NCBI GenBank assembly: GCA_905250115.1
Contig: CAJNOI010000176.1
Location: 117,778-181,777 of the forward strand
Reading direction: 5' to 3'
Length of the DNA: 64,000 bases
From: Adineta steineri
Lineage: Eukaryota > Rotifera > Eurotatoria > Adinetida > Adinetidae
The translations under genes were made by a program, and so were the position numbers. Under the pieces are notes generated by a model, which worked only from the letters and a program-made list of their open reading frames with translations, had not been told where the DNA came from and made no database searches. Below, one piece after another: positions 1 through 12,978 of this stretch. Position 1 is the stretch's first letter. Every line of letters begins with the position of its first letter.

Positions 1-1000
1 GTTTATTATTAGGTTAAAAATACTTCCCCAGTAGTTTATTACAAGATGACTTTGATGTTTAATTTACCAAGGACAGACACATGAGATTACAAAAAAGACA
101 AATCTATTTTTAGTAGGAATTGTCAGACAAAAAATTGTTTTCTTCATTTTAATATTTTTTTTTATTATAAGAAAAACTCTGATCCTAAGTTCCTAACAGT
201 TTATATGAGTAAAAATAGAGTAACAAAAGAATAAGGTAACGAAAGTAACGATGAAAAAAAACATATCAGTATAAAAGAAAAAAAGCATATTTAAACAGGG
301 GAAGAAAAAGATAATTAACTTGAGAAAAAAGAAGATTCTGGAAAATCCTTGAGGAGCTGACTTTCATTTCTTCATTTTAATATTGATTAAAGAACTATAG
401 ATTTGAAGGAAAAATGAAAAATAAACTAGCATAAAGTCATCCTACCTTACACGTAATAATTCTACAGTGAAATATAAATATATAAATAAAAAAAAATATT
501 TTCAGCAATATTATTCACTCATGAGTCCTAATAATACTAACATCTTAAAAATAAGGATGTTGGTTTGAGTATGGCTGGTTCTTCTTTTATTCTCACTCAC
601 ACCCTACTAAGTATATCTTTAATTCCTAGATGAATGATACCATTTCTTATAAAATTTGTTCCATTATGATAAAATTTCATGATTCCTTATGCAAATGTCA
701 TCTGAATTGATAGATATTTGCAAAAAAAAAAAATTTCGAATCCTTTTTTCCAATGAAATATGATACATATGATTAAAAGCATGAAGTAATCTATGTAAAA
801 TTAAGAAAACATAGCAGAAAGTTTGATGAATATTCATAAATATCCAATAAGCAAAACAATAAATAATGAATTATTTATATTTAAACACAAATTTATTTTT
901 TCTATTTAAAGATTAATTTTATATTAACAGATTCTCTAGTGAAACATTTTGTAAGTAAAATCTTTTCAAGCTCTTGATAAGATAATTTGTTTCTTTTTAC
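1..1000. repeat. 5' flank of a duplicated GPCR unit (gene lies left of the window)
   Basis: This stretch is closely similar to the 5' flanks of the three receptor genes that follow (about 4050-5000, 7520-8400, 11230-11700). Shared landmarks include the GTTTATTATTAGG start, ACAAGATGAC, AAGACAAATCTATTTTTAG and the CTCACTCACACCCTACTAAG region near 590. In the other three units this flank lies just upstream of a minus-strand receptor, so another copy of the gene is expected immediately left of base 1. No coding sequence is visible here. Confidence 0.75.
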
Positions 1001-2407
1001 AAAATTATATCTTAATAAGATCAGATGCATCTGTACCAAAGATCTCGATTGAAATAATAGCAACATCACTAATTTATTTACAAAATTAAATACTCTAAAA
1101 TTGTTCCTAGTTTATGCATAAAATGATATTTGTAGTTGATTCTTGGATGGTAGGTAATGAAAAAATTTTGAAACAGTTTTGCTGCTTATAATCCAATGAA
1201 GTTGAAGATTCAATAATAAAGATAATGTTCAAATCGTTTGCGTAAAGTTTAAACAAACTTTATTTGATCAATTAATCATGTTTTTATCTAAAACTTTACA
1301 CTGGTTCTTGAAAATTTTCTTCAATAATATTCGAATGGTGACTATTTTTAAGAGATTAGAACAAATCGCTTAATTTCTAAATGAAATTATTAAATATTCT
1401 TGAACATTAGTACTCAAGATCAAATTATCTTTACCAAAGATCAGAAAGAGACCTAATATATCTGGTACCAAGCTTGTAAAATCTGTACCTAAGATATAAC
1501 TCATGATCTTGGTACAAGATCATCATCTTATCTTGCAGCTAAATTTCTAAGATCTGTTAACATATCTGTAAGTAAGATCTTGGCCAAAAGCTTACTTACA
1601 AGATGTTCCACTAGGATTGTATATTATTACAGATATCCACATACCATACTATTATCATAAGTAGGAAAAGCTTCGAGATATATGCGAAACATTTCTTTTT
1701 TTCAATCAACAAATACCGTTATTATACTGTGTCTAAGTAAAATGATTATATCTCGGTATTGCAGCACATGTTCCTACACCATCTTCACCACGTGTATGAA
1801 CATTTATAAAATCATCTTCAGAAAAGTCATAACTAAACGCCTATTTTTCTCCGCCAATATCAAAATAACGCTTTATCCGAATGTATTAACTATCATTAAA
1901 AGAAAAAATATCGAATAGAAAAATGTAGAGAATAAAAATTTAGAAAGTCAAGAATGTCAAAAACTTCGAATATGGATTTATAGGGTGTGAGTGTGTTCCC
2001 TTTCTTTTTGTGTACATTCACACCTAAACCCACCCCTGGGCTTTAACTGTGATGCAAGTAGAGAGTGCAACCATCAATAATGTTGTTATATTTATCTAAC
2101 ACATCTTTACATATACAAGTAATAATTATAATCTTTTTCAAGGTTGTAGGATTACTCTGAGATTACTTATGGCTTATTTTATTACAATAAAAAAATTATT
2201 TTTAGATACAATATTTTGTTTAATTCCAACCCAGACATGTGGAAATAAAACTAATTAAAAGAAACATATAGAACGGCGAATTATAGATGCTACACAAGTA
2301 ATAAACATAAATAATTTAGTCATAATTCATGTAAGACAGGAGCAGAAAATAACTACAGAAGATTTGATTAGTCATCTTTTATTTCATTTGTTTAATAAGT
2401 TCATCAC
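1001..2407. other. Intergenic DNA between GPCR units
   Basis: No convincing gene. About 1020-1610 is rich in AAGATCTT/GGTACC-type words in both orientations (for example near 1027, 1440-1470, 1500-1530 and 1575-1600), like a decayed palindromic element. At 1983-2036 there is a G-rich/C-rich hairpin (separate entry). From about 2130 the sequence matches the 3' flank of the other receptor units. Confidence 0.5.
1983..2036. repeat. Telomere-like G/C-rich hairpin H1
   Basis: The left arm GGGTGTGAGTGTG (1983-1995) faces a right arm with CATTCACACC and CCCACCCC (2015-2036) across an AT-rich spacer. Pairing is imperfect. H2 at 5083 has homologous flanks, so H1 and H2 were copied with the receptor unit. 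Confidence 0.6.
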
Positions 2408-3524
2408 TTAAGCTAAGCGAAATAGTTTTAATAATTCCTTCCGAAATGTGGCACCACATAAAGTATAAATATAAAAGTTAATATTATTATTAAGAAAAGA
2501 ACATAGCACACAAACATTGAATATTGTATTTTCAATCGATGCACGTAGAATTGGTCTTGCTTGATTAATAGTTGCAATGGAATAGATTTTATAGACGCTG
2601 ATAGGACATGAAGAAACGACAAAAAATGCAACCTATAAAAGTATAGTTATTTTTGTTCCATTATTATTTCTTTTTATGCTTCACACATACCTGCATCAGC
2701 AGCATCATGATCAATTGCATTTCACGCTTTTGTGCTGTTCGATTAACTTCCATTCTAGCCGGTTGGTTGTTTGGACCGACAGTCCTATTTATTGACTGTT
2801 GTGTTACAGAATGATGACTTATGTTTGTTACTGCAAACAATGGAACTAATCTCTTTGTCGTATTTGCTACATTAACACGACGTTTTCTTTGACGAACATT
2901 TTGCAATGTTAACACACCAAATATAGTCATAACTATTGCAGGTATGAACATTTCAAATATAAATTGCATCAGACTATCAGCAATTTGGCATTGAACATTT
3001 CTTTTTAATTGATAACATGATTGCGGTGCACCATATAAATTTTGATTAATATCAATACAATGGAATTGTTCGCCAAATATAATAATTCCAAATAATATAA
3101 CAAAAATCATAGATAATTTAGCACGTTTTATTGTAATCAGATGACGCTTATAAACACTTTCTGATGAAGAAAGATAGCGCTCAATACAAGCCAAACAAGT
3201 AAACCAAGCAGCTGTATATCCTGAATGATATATTGTAAAAAATTTCAACTTGCAAAGGATGGATGAGGATTGTGATAAATCCATGCCAAATCCACCCAGT
3301 AAACGAGGAAGAACTCCACTAAGAATTATAAATGAGTCGGCGATTGTTGATGCCAAAAAATAGTTTACACAAATATTATTACGAAATGTTTTTCGTGTAA
3401 ATACTAAGAGATTCAAAAAATTTCCGATTGTACCAAAAATTAAAATAAACATAGAAAAATATCGATTAATGCATTGATTTATAAAGGCAAAATTTATTGA
3501 TGAAGATGAAAGTCCGTTACCCAT
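2408..3524 (-). CDS. Rhodopsin-like GPCR, tandem copy 1
   Basis: A seven-transmembrane class A receptor of 352 residues from two exons: 2691-3524 (278 codons) and 2408-2632 (75 codons with TAA). The 58-bp intron (donor CAG|GTATGTG, TATAG acceptor) is phase 0 and lies inside TM6. An upstream in-frame start at 3644 exists, but the MGNG start is shared by all three paralogs, so I chose it. Visible features are GTIGN in TM1, a CKLKFF cysteine before TM3, IERY at the TM3 end, two cysteines in extracellular loop 2 and a basic third loop with NVRQRKRR. TM7 reads NINFYIY, so the proline of NPxxY is missing. It probably senses a peptide or small chemical at the plasma membrane; the ligand is unknown. 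The gene lies in a tandem array with two paralogs and conserved flanks. Confidence 0.88.
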
Positions 3525-5880
3525 GATGTGTCTATAAAGAAAGAAATAACCAAGAATTCTATTATAGTAGGAACGCAGATCTCTTTGAACTTTATCACAA
3601 CTTTTCTTAAGAAAATTAAAGATCGACGAGACTAATATTGACATCTGAATTCAATTTTCTTGTCACTATTAATATTTTGTAAGAAAATGACACTTAACAG
3701 ATGTACACTATACTTTTTCATTTGTCACAAACATCTATACAATAATTTCTGTAATATAACATTTTTACTACCTGATCTATCAATAAATATCATTTTTCTA
3801 AAGAATACAACCGAAAATTCCAAATACGTTATGATATTATATGAAATAGAATAGTAAACATCGGAGTAAAGAAAAAACGAATAAAATATGACACAGTAAA
3901 AGAAAACTAATAGTTATTAGAGACTGATTATAAATGTATTATCTTTTCTTGTGGAAAGGATAGAATAGTCAAGGAAGCGTTCGTTTGTCTATTGCGCTTC
4001 AACTAAAATGCACTTTTATGTCTTTTAAATAAAGTCACTCTTGTTAAATAATGCGTATTATTAGATCAAAAATATGTGAATATTAGTTCAATATATGATG
4101 ACTTTTATGTTTATAATTTATCAACGACAGAATTATGACATTACAAAAAAAGACAAATCTATTTTTAGAAGGAATTGTCAGACAAAAAAAGTATTTCTTC
4201 ATTTTAATATTTTTTTTATTATAAGAAAAACTCTGATCCTAAGTTCCTAACAGTTTATATGAGTAAAAATAGAATAACAAAAGAATAAAGTAACGAAAGT
4301 AAAAGAAGAAAAAAAAGCATGTTCAAAAGGAGAAGAAAAAAAGATAATTAACTTGTGAAAAGAAAAGATTCTGGAAAAGCCTCGAGGAGCTGACTTTCAT
4401 TTCTTCATTTTAATATTGATTAAACAGTAGTGCATTAGAACAAAATGTTATGAAGAAAAAAGCTTCTTAATCTTAATTTTGTAATACTTGATGTAGGTTG
4501 AAATAAAGAATAGATTAGATTCAAAAAACTAAAATTATACATTCATATGAAAAAGTGTAACTCGTGATGCATAGATAATTATGCTGAAACTATATTTGAC
4601 ATATTTTTACGACAAAAAAGTACATCAATTATAGATTTGAAGAAAAAAATGAAAAATAAATTAAGATAAAGTCATCCTGCCTTGGACGTAATAATTCTAC
4701 AGTGAAATATAATTATATAAATAAAACAAAACATTTTCTGCGATATTATCCACACATGACTGCTAACAATACTAACATCTTCAGAAATTAAGAATCTCAG
4801 CGAGAGTATGGCTGGCTTTTCTTTTATTCTCACTCATACCCTACTAAGTATATCTTTAATCTCTATATAAATGATATTGTTTCTTAGAAAATCTGCTTCA
4901 TTATGATAAAATTTCATAGTTCCTTATGCAAATGTCATCGGAACTGATAGATATTTGCAAAAAAAAAATGTTCAAATCTTTTTTTCCAATGAAATATGGT
5001 ACATACGATTGCAAGTATAAAGAAAGAATGTACTGACTATTGTCGAAAGGAAAAATGTCGAAAATTTAGAACATGGTTTAAGAGGGTGTGGATGTGTTCT
5101 CTTTCATTTGTGTCTACACCCACACCCACACCCTTTTCAATCATTCTTTCGGTCATTATCAACCAAAAAAGTACAAATATCATGAAGTTACAACAGTACA
5201 AAAATCATAATGTTACAACTACAGTTATATATATACAGGAAACGTAAACTTTAACAACATAAACATCTACATGAATATTAATAATAAACAATGCTGACCA
5301 TCACCAATAATAAATTAATCGATCTTAAATCATAATTTATTCCATGTACCTATACACTTACGAACAACTCATGTACGAATATCTACTGTGTAATAATAAT
5401 AATTTTTGCACTGTTGTAACTTTATTATATGTGTATATTCTTGGTTGTGTTTTTGGTTGAAAATGATCGAAAATTTCCATTATTGTTAAAAATATAAGAT
5501 TTTCACTACATATTCTACATTTATTTAAACTATTACATTAAAATCTCGTGTCTCCATTAATTTCATACATTATTATCCTCTTGAAGATAGAAACAACAGT
5601 TAAATCGTGTCTCATATTTTAATTCCACCAGCGAGTACGCTAACCACTTTTTTCAAGATTGTAAGATTATTGTGAGATTACGTATGGCTTATATAATGTC
5701 ATTTTATTACAATAAAAAAACTATTTTTAGATACAATATTTATTTAATTCCAATGCAGATATGTTAAAATAAAATTTATTACAAAGAAACTACATAGAAC
5801 AAAGAGTTACGAATGTTGTATAAATAATAATTGCAGGTAATTTATGAATAGAAACTAATTAGACAACACTTGATTATTCA
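3525..5880. repeat. Duplicated flank between GPCR copies 1 and 2
   Basis: From 3525 to about 5000 this is the 5' flank of copy 1, aligning by eye to the 5' flanks of copies 2 and 3 and to 1-1000. From about 5560 it is the 3' flank of copy 2; its block beginning TATCCTCTTGAAGATAG near 5576 is almost identical to that near 9246. The middle holds hairpin H2. ORFs here are short and not conserved between copies. The promoter should lie in the first few hundred bases, which are conserved in all units, but I see no clear core element. Confidence 0.65.
5083..5135. repeat. Telomere-like G/C-rich hairpin H2
   Basis: The left arm GGGTGTGGATGTG (5083 on) is complementary at 12 of 13 positions to part of the right arm, which reads CACCCACACCCACACCC (about 5114-5135). 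The spacer is AT-rich, about 20 bases. The right arm holds nearly three ACACCC units. Confidence 0.7.
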
Positions 5881-7001
5881 TCACTTAGCTAAATGAAATA
5901 ACTTTAATAATTCCTTTCGAAATGTGGCGCCACATAAAGTATAAATGTAAAAGTTAATATTATTATTAAGAAATAAGCAAAGCACAAATACATTGAATAT
6001 TGTATTTTCAATTGATGCACGTAGTACTGATCTTGTCTGATCAATAGTTGCAATGGAATAGATTTTATAGATACTTATTGGAAATGTAGAAACGATGAAC
6101 ACAACAACCTATACAAATACAGTCACTATTTATACCGTTCCTATTTCTTTTTATGCTTCACACATACCTGCATCAGCAGCATCATAATCAGTTGCATTTC
6201 ACGCTTTTGTGCTGTTCGAGTAATTCCCATTGTAGCTGGTTGGTTGTTTGGACCTATAGTTATGTTTATTGACTGCTGTATTACAGAAGGATGACTTATA
6301 TTTGTTACTGCAAACAATGGAACTAATCTCTTTGTCGTATTTGCTACATTAACACGACGCTTTCTTTGACGAACATTTCTCAATGTTAACACACCAAAAG
6401 TAATCATCACTACGGCTGCTATGAACATTTCAAATATAAATTGCATCAGACTATCAGCAATTTGGCATTGAACATTTCTTTTTAATTGATAACATGATTG
6501 TGGTGCACCATATAAATTTTGATTAATATCAATACAATGGAATTGTTCGCCAAATACAATAATTCCAACCAATATAACAAAAACCATAGATAATTTAGCA
6601 CGTTTCATTGTAATCAGATGACGCTTATAAACACTTTCTGATGATGAAAGATATCTTTCAATACAAGCCAAACAAGTAAACCAAGCAGCTGTATATCCTG
6701 AATGATATATTGTAAAAAATTTCAACTTGCAAAGGATGGATGACGATTGTGATAGATCCATGCCATATCCGCCCAGTAAACGAGGAAGAACTCCACTAAG
6801 AATTATAAATGAGTCGGCGATTGTTGATGCCAAAAAATAGTTCACACAAATATTATTACGAAATGTTTTTCGTGTAAATACTAAGAGATTTAAAACATTT
6901 CCGATTGTACCAAAAAATAAAAGAAAAATGGAAACATATCGATTAATACATTGATTTATAAAGGCGAAATTTATTGACGTAGATGAAAGTCCATTACCCA
7001 T
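5881..7001 (-). CDS. Rhodopsin-like GPCR, tandem copy 2
   Basis: Second member of the receptor array, 353 residues. Exons are 6168-7001 and 5881-6108 (ends HLAK then TGA), with a 59-bp phase-0 intron in TM6. Exon 1 has the same 834-base length as in the paralogs. Family marks are the same: GTIGN in TM1, IERYLSSS after TM3, paired cysteines in loop 2, and a TM7 ending NINFYIYTLCG without the usual proline. Exon 1 is almost identical to copy 1 except in TM5 and in the third intracellular loop, where clustered substitutions occur (for example near NISHPS). The reading frame is intact, with no sign of decay, so it is probably functional; ligand and G protein are unknown. It also has an in-frame start at 7022, but MGNG at 7001 is the conserved one. 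Confidence 0.88.
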
Positions 7002-9586
7002 GTTGTATCTATAACGAGACAAATAATTAAGAGTTGTATTATACTAGAAAACACAGATCTCTTTAGTTTTTATTAAAAAAATTTCCAATAAGCTAGTAGA
7101 TAGACGAGACTGATGTTGACATTTGAACTAATTTGTTTTTGTTACTATTAATATTTTGTAAGAAAGTGACTATAACATACTCTCTTGTTTGTGTCACAAG
7201 CATCTATTCAATAATTTCTGAAATATAACATTTTACTACCTAATCTATCAGTAAATATCATCTTTCTAAAGAATAAACTTAAAAACTCCAACTACGTATA
7301 AGGTCTCATAGTATATGAAATAAGATAGTTAACTTCAGAGTATAGAAAAATATAATATAATAAAAGAAAACTAATTGTTATTAGAGATTCATTATAAATG
7401 AATTACCTTTTATTGTGGAAAGGATATATAAATCAAAAGAAGAAGATTTGTTGTTCCTTTGGCGCATCAACTAAAATATAATTTTATGTCTTTTACACAA
7501 AGTTACTCTTGTTAAATAATGTTTATTATTAGGCTAAAAATACTTGCTCATTAGTTTATTACAAGATGACGTTGATGTTTAATTTATCAATGGGAAAATG
7601 ATGAGATTACAAAAAAGACAAATCTATTTTTAGAAGGAATTATCAGACAAAAAATTTATTTCTTCATTTTAACATTGATTAAACACTAGTGCGTTAGAGC
7701 AAAATTTCATGAAAAAAAAGCTTCTTAATCTTAATTTTGTAATACTTGATGTAGGTTGAAATAAAGAATAGATTAGATTTAAAAAGCTAAAATTATACAT
7801 TCATATGAATAAATGTAACTTGTGATATACAGATAATTGTGCTGGAACTGTTTTTGACATATTTTTTATAAAAAAAAAGCATATTAATTATAGATTTGAA
7901 AAAAAAATGAAAAATAAATTAAGATAAAGTCATTCTGCTTTGAACATAATAAGTCTACAGTGAAATACAAAAATATATAAATAAAAAAAACATTTTCTGC
8001 GCTATTATCCACACATGGCTGCTAACAATACTAACATCTTCAGAAATTAAGAATCTCGGCGGGAGTATGACTGGCTCTTCTTCTATTCTCATTCACAGCC
8101 AACTAAGTATATCTTTAGTTTATACAGGAATGATATTATTTTCTTGCAAAATCTGTTTGATTATGATAAAAACTCATCGTGTCTTATGCAAATGATATAC
8201 GAACTGACAGATATTTGAAAACAAATTTTGTTCGAATCTTTTTTTCCAATGAAATGAAATACATACGATTGAAAGTATGAAGAAATCTATGTAAAATTAA
8301 CAAAACATAGCAGAAGTTTTGATGAATATACAATAAATAAACAATAAATAATGAATTATTTTTATTTAAATACAAATCTATTTTTTCTAATCAAAGATCA
8401 ATTATCTATCTACAAAACGTTCCAGATAAACATTAACAGATTTTATATTATCAAATAATCGAAATGCTAGTTCTGTGAGATAAAAGTCCACTATTCCCTC
8501 ACCAGATATCAAAGAAAGAAAAATAAACGATGCAATTCATGACTTTTGTGTATATTCTTGTTGATTGTTATTTGATCTAACGAAATATTTACACTTCTCT
8601 GATCTTTTGTAAGATTTTCAATAAAGAAAATTTTATTTTGCTTTGCTCGTATTCTTATTTATTTGATTTAAATATGATGTTTTCTAAAGAATTAATATGC
8701 ATAAATTTTTATTATAAGCTTTTTTCAGTATTAGAAAAATTTTAACGAATATTCGTATGTGGTATTGTTTTGAGGATACGGATGTAGCGACGTAGTATAT
8801 TATTATCTGTTCTCTCTTCTGATTGATTATCTTCGCGCTCTCTATTTCGATAACTATTATTTTTATCCATCGATATATATTATTTAAAGATAACATTTTT
8901 GTAAAACACGATCTGAAAGGAGCGTCGAAGTGTTCAGGGGTAGAAATTTGAATCCAATAACCCGCGATCACTCCCAGACGTGACCGACAGATTATCAAAG
9001 GCCTTCATATAAGTAATTAATATAACATCGCAAACCATGAACGACAGATGTTCTTTTGATTATGTCACAAACTCTGACCATCATAGACATGAACATTGAA
9101 TTCCACAACAAAATAACATTCTATAACAACTGTTAAAATGCTAATCAAACGTGTTCATTATATGTAAATTATTTCTTTCTAATATTTATATACCTTCATG
9201 TCACAAGATGAGCTAAAAGTTGCTTTATAGTGATACAATTAAACTATCCTCTTGAAGATAGAAACAACAGTTAAATCGTGTTTCATATTTTAATCTCACC
9301 AGCGAGTACGCTAACAGTTGTTTTCTCAAAATGGTTGTAAAATAACTGTGAGATTATTTATAGTTTATATAATGTCATTTTATTATAGTAAAACAACTAT
9401 TTTTGGATACAATATTTTATTTAATTCGGTGCAGACATGTTTAAAATAAAATTTATTACAATGAAAGCATATACAACAGCAATTTGTAAATGTTATATAA
9501 ATAATAAATATAGATAATTGACGACTAGACAATAAATAGAGAAAACTTCATTAGTCATCACTTATTTCATTTGTTTAATAAGTTCA
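7002..9586. repeat. Duplicated flank between GPCR copies 2 and 3
   Basis: 7002-8400 is the 5' flank of copy 2, similar to 1-1000, 3525-5000 and 10722-11700; the stretch 8230-8400 also matches 740-910. From about 9240 it is the 3' flank of copy 3. The part between, about 8450-9240, has no counterpart in the other units that I could see. An open frame on the minus strand at 8684-8998 has no coding character. Confidence 0.6.
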
Positions 9587-10721
9587 TCACTTAGCTAAAC
9601 GAAATAGTTTTAATAATTCCTTTCGAAATGTGGCACCACATAAAGTATAAGTGTAAAATTTAATATTATTATTGATATATAAAAATAGTATAAATATATT
9701 GTATAATGTATTTTCACTTGACGCACGTAGAGTTGATTTTGTTTGAGTAATAGTCGCCATAGAATAAATTTTATAGACGCTGATAGGAAATGAAGAAACG
9801 ATGAAAACAATAACCTAGATAAATATTGAATATGAAAAAATAGTTAGTTCTGTTCCATTTCTATTTCTTTTTATGCTTAGTACATACCTGTACGAGTAGC
9901 ATTATAATCAACTGCATTTCACGCTTTTGAGCTGCTCGGTTAATTTCCATTGTAGCTGGTTGGTTGTTTGGACCGATTATTGCATTTGTTGGCTGTTGTA
10001 TTATAGAAGGGTGACTTATATTTGTTACTGCAATCAACGGAATTCTTCTATTCGCGGTTTGTAATACATTAACACGACGTTTTCTTTGACGAACATTTTG
10101 CAATGTTAACACACCAAAAATAATCATCACTACTGCTGGTGTAAACATTTCGAATGTAAATTGCAGCACACTATCCGCTATTTGACATGCAAGATCTCTT
10201 TTTAATTGATTACACGATTGTGGTGCACCATATAAATTTTGATTAATATCAATACAATAGAAATGTTCACCAAATATAATAAATCCAAACAATATAACAA
10301 AAATCATAGATAATTTAGCCCGTTTCATTGTAATCAGATGACGCCTATAAACACTTTCTGATGATGAAAGATATCGTTCAATACAAGCCAAACAAGTAAA
10401 CCAAGCAGCTACATATCCTGAAAGATATATTCCAAAAAATTTCAGCTTACAAATAATGGATGAAGTTTGTGATAAATCCATGCCATATCCATTGAGCAAA
10501 CGTGGAATAACTCCGCTAATAATAATAAAAGAATCGGAGATTGTTGATGCCAGAAAATAATTGACACAAATATTATTACGAAATGTTTTTCGTGTAAATA
10601 CTAAGAGATTTAAAAGGTTTCCAATTGTACCAAAAAACAAAAGAAACATGGAAAAATATCGATTGACGCATTGGTTTATGAAGGCGAAATTTATTGATGA
10701 AGCTGAATATCCATTACCCAT
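9587..10721 (-). CDS. Rhodopsin-like GPCR, tandem copy 3
   Basis: Third and most diverged copy, 353 residues. Exons are 9888-10721 (MGNG start, 834 bases as in the paralogs) and 9587-9814 (ends LAK then TGA); the intron is 73 bp, phase 0, in TM6. ERY is at residues 115-117, the TM3-proximal cysteine at 91 and the loop-2 cysteines at 170 and 179. TM7 reads NIKFYTY, again without the NPxxY proline and with lysine in place of the second asparagine of the paralogs. Differences from copies 1 and 2 are spread along the protein and concentrate in the third loop. Intact frame; probable plasma-membrane sensor of unknown ligand. Confidence 0.88.
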
Positions 10722-12721
10722 TTTGTGTCTATAAAGAAAGAAATAATCAAGAATTCTATTATACTACAAACGCAATTTCTTTGAACTTTATCAGAACTTT
10801 TCTTGAATAAGATTGAGGATAGATGAGACTGATGTTGACATCTGAGCTAATTTTTCTTTTGTTTCTATTAATATTTTGTAAGAAAGTGACTATAACATAC
10901 TCTCTTATTTGTGTCACAAACATCTACTCAATAATTTCTGTAATATAGCATTTTTGCTGCCTATCCTATCAATAAATATCATTTTTTTAAAGAATAAACT
11001 TAAAAACTCTAACTACGTATAAGGTCTCATAGTGTATGAAATAGGATAGTAAACATCAGACTGTAGAAAAATATAATATAATAAAAGATAACTGATAGTT
11101 ATTAGGGATTCATTATAAATGATTTACTTTTTGATGTGGAAAGGATATATTAATCAAAAGAAGAAGATTTGTTGTTTCTATCTTACTTCAACTAAAATAT
11201 AATTTTGTGTCTTTTTAACAAAGTCACTCTTGTTAAATAATGTTTATGATTAGGCTAAAAATATTTTTCCATTAGTTTGTTACAAGATGACTTTGATGTT
11301 TAATTTATCAAGGACAGACTTGTGAAATTGCAAAAAAGATAAATTTATTTTTAGTAAGAATCATCAGACCAAAAATTTATTTCTCCATTTGAACATTGAT
11401 TAAACAGTAGTGCATTCGAGCAAACTGCCGTGAAAAAAAAAGCTTCTTAATCTCAAATTTCTAATACTTGACGTAGGTTGAAATAAAGAATAGATTGGGT
11501 TGAAAAAACTAAAATTATACATTTATATGAAAAAGTGTAACTCATGACGCATAGATAATTATAGTGGAACTGTTTTTGACATATTTTTATGAAAAAAATA
11601 GTACGTAAAGTATAGATTTGAAGAAAAAATGAAACATAAACTAGGACAAAACCATTCTGCTTTGGACATGATAATTCTACACCGAAATATAAATAAAAAA
11701 TATGTTTAATTTCTATATAAATTATATTATGTGTTGTTCTAAACGTTCATATTCATTATGTGCCTGTTCTTTCTAATGAGACTTTTTAGAGCCGTAACAA
11801 CATATATTGATATCAACTTTTCTTCACAATACATCCTCATCTTAGAATAGAATCCCATTGAATGCTTTTGGGATGTATTGAATTAACAATAGAAATGCAT
11901 CGTTTTACATATTGTTTTCAATATCTAAAAAATGAACCGATTTATAATCTGATACGTTCACATCCTATGCAGATTCTCTCTTAACAATCCAGAACTCATA
12001 CAATGTCAAAATCTAATAATATCATCCTTTTTCGTACAGAAAGAATCATCACGAAACTATTACAAAAGATACATAGATATTCAGAAATGAAACCTTATTC
12101 GTACAGTTTTTTGTTCTAATGATGTCCTTTGTCTATACACTTATAGAACGTATATTTCGTTATTAGGATTAAAATGAAAATAACTGTCTATAGAGAGAAG
12201 ACATAAGCTCGAAAATAAGACCTTTTCTGTATGAAGCAATTTTGAATATTGTATGTTTATCATCGTATGTACAATAAAATAATATTCTTTGAAAAGAAAT
12301 TAACATATCTAACAAGATGATACAAATATTTCAATAAAATCTACTTGATTTTTCTTTTGAATAAAGTATGAAAAATCAGATTATTTTATTATGCTTATTA
12401 CCTAAATATTTATTCTGTACAGCTGTCAAATTATTATACACAAATCAACAAAAATATGATTTTCTTTGGATTTATTGTAAATAGTAAGTAAGATGAAGTC
12501 ATTCATGCATACTAGTTTCTTTCTATGCATGTTAATATTTTTTTATCAATAACATGATGATCAAAATAGGCAACCAACATACCTAATATATATTTTTTTC
12601 GTTCGAAATATCAAGAAAATAGAAGCGTATTTTTATCTATAGAACAGTATTTAATTTTGTCAATAGTTATTGAGGCAGTTTACCTTCGTCTATTTATTTT
12701 CAATATTATTTAACTTAAATA
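10722..12721. other. 5' flank of GPCR copy 3, then unique intergenic DNA
   Basis: 10722 to about 11690 is the duplicated 5' flank shared with the other receptor units; similarity ends near the ATAAATAAAAAATATG stretch at 11690-11705. The rest, to 12721, is unique AT-rich DNA in which I see no gene. Confidence 0.55.
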
Positions 12722-12978
12722 ATGTCGATGCAAAAACAATGGCCAGAATTGGTTGGACAATCATTCGAACAGGCATCTCAAGTTATACTTGCATTTGATA
12801 GCAGTAAGATTAATATCTTCATATTTCTTAATTTTATATTTTTCTCGTTTTAGATCTTCATCCTTATAATGCAAGAAATGGAATGGAAAATTATATGTTT
12901 GATCCACTTCGTGTTTCATGCGTTACAAATGATAATGATATTGTAACTCAAACACCGAGTTATACTTTTCGTAATTAA
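12722..12978 (+). CDS. Potato inhibitor I-like serine protease inhibitor
   Basis: A small two-exon gene encoding 68 residues. Exon 1 is 12722-12803 (start MSMQKQWPELVG), then a 50-bp intron with donor GTAAGA and a TTTTAG acceptor, then exon 2 12854-12978, ending SYTFRN and TAA. WPELVGQSFEQASQVIL matches the typical start of the potato inhibitor I family (CI-2, eglin c type), which reads WPELVGKSVEEAKKVIL. The later segment NGMENYMFDPLRVSC corresponds to the binding loop and the following strand; its Met-Glu pair aligns with the P1-P1' of CI-2 if one residue is inserted. Such proteins block subtilisin- and chymotrypsin-like proteases. There is no signal peptide, so a cytosolic role is likely. 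A polyadenylation signal AATAAA lies at 13023. The family is common in plants and patchy in animals, so horizontal acquisition is possible. The C-terminal half is shorter and more diverged than usual. Confidence 0.82.

Noticed and set aside
1682-1918. Plus-strand 78-codon frame
   Set aside because: Not preserved in the duplicated receptor units, and composition is not protein-like.
8684-8998. Minus-strand 104-codon frame, and a tRNA-like look of 8930-8985
   Set aside because: The first is not conserved in sister units; the second lacks a proper B box and cloverleaf, so no tRNA is called.
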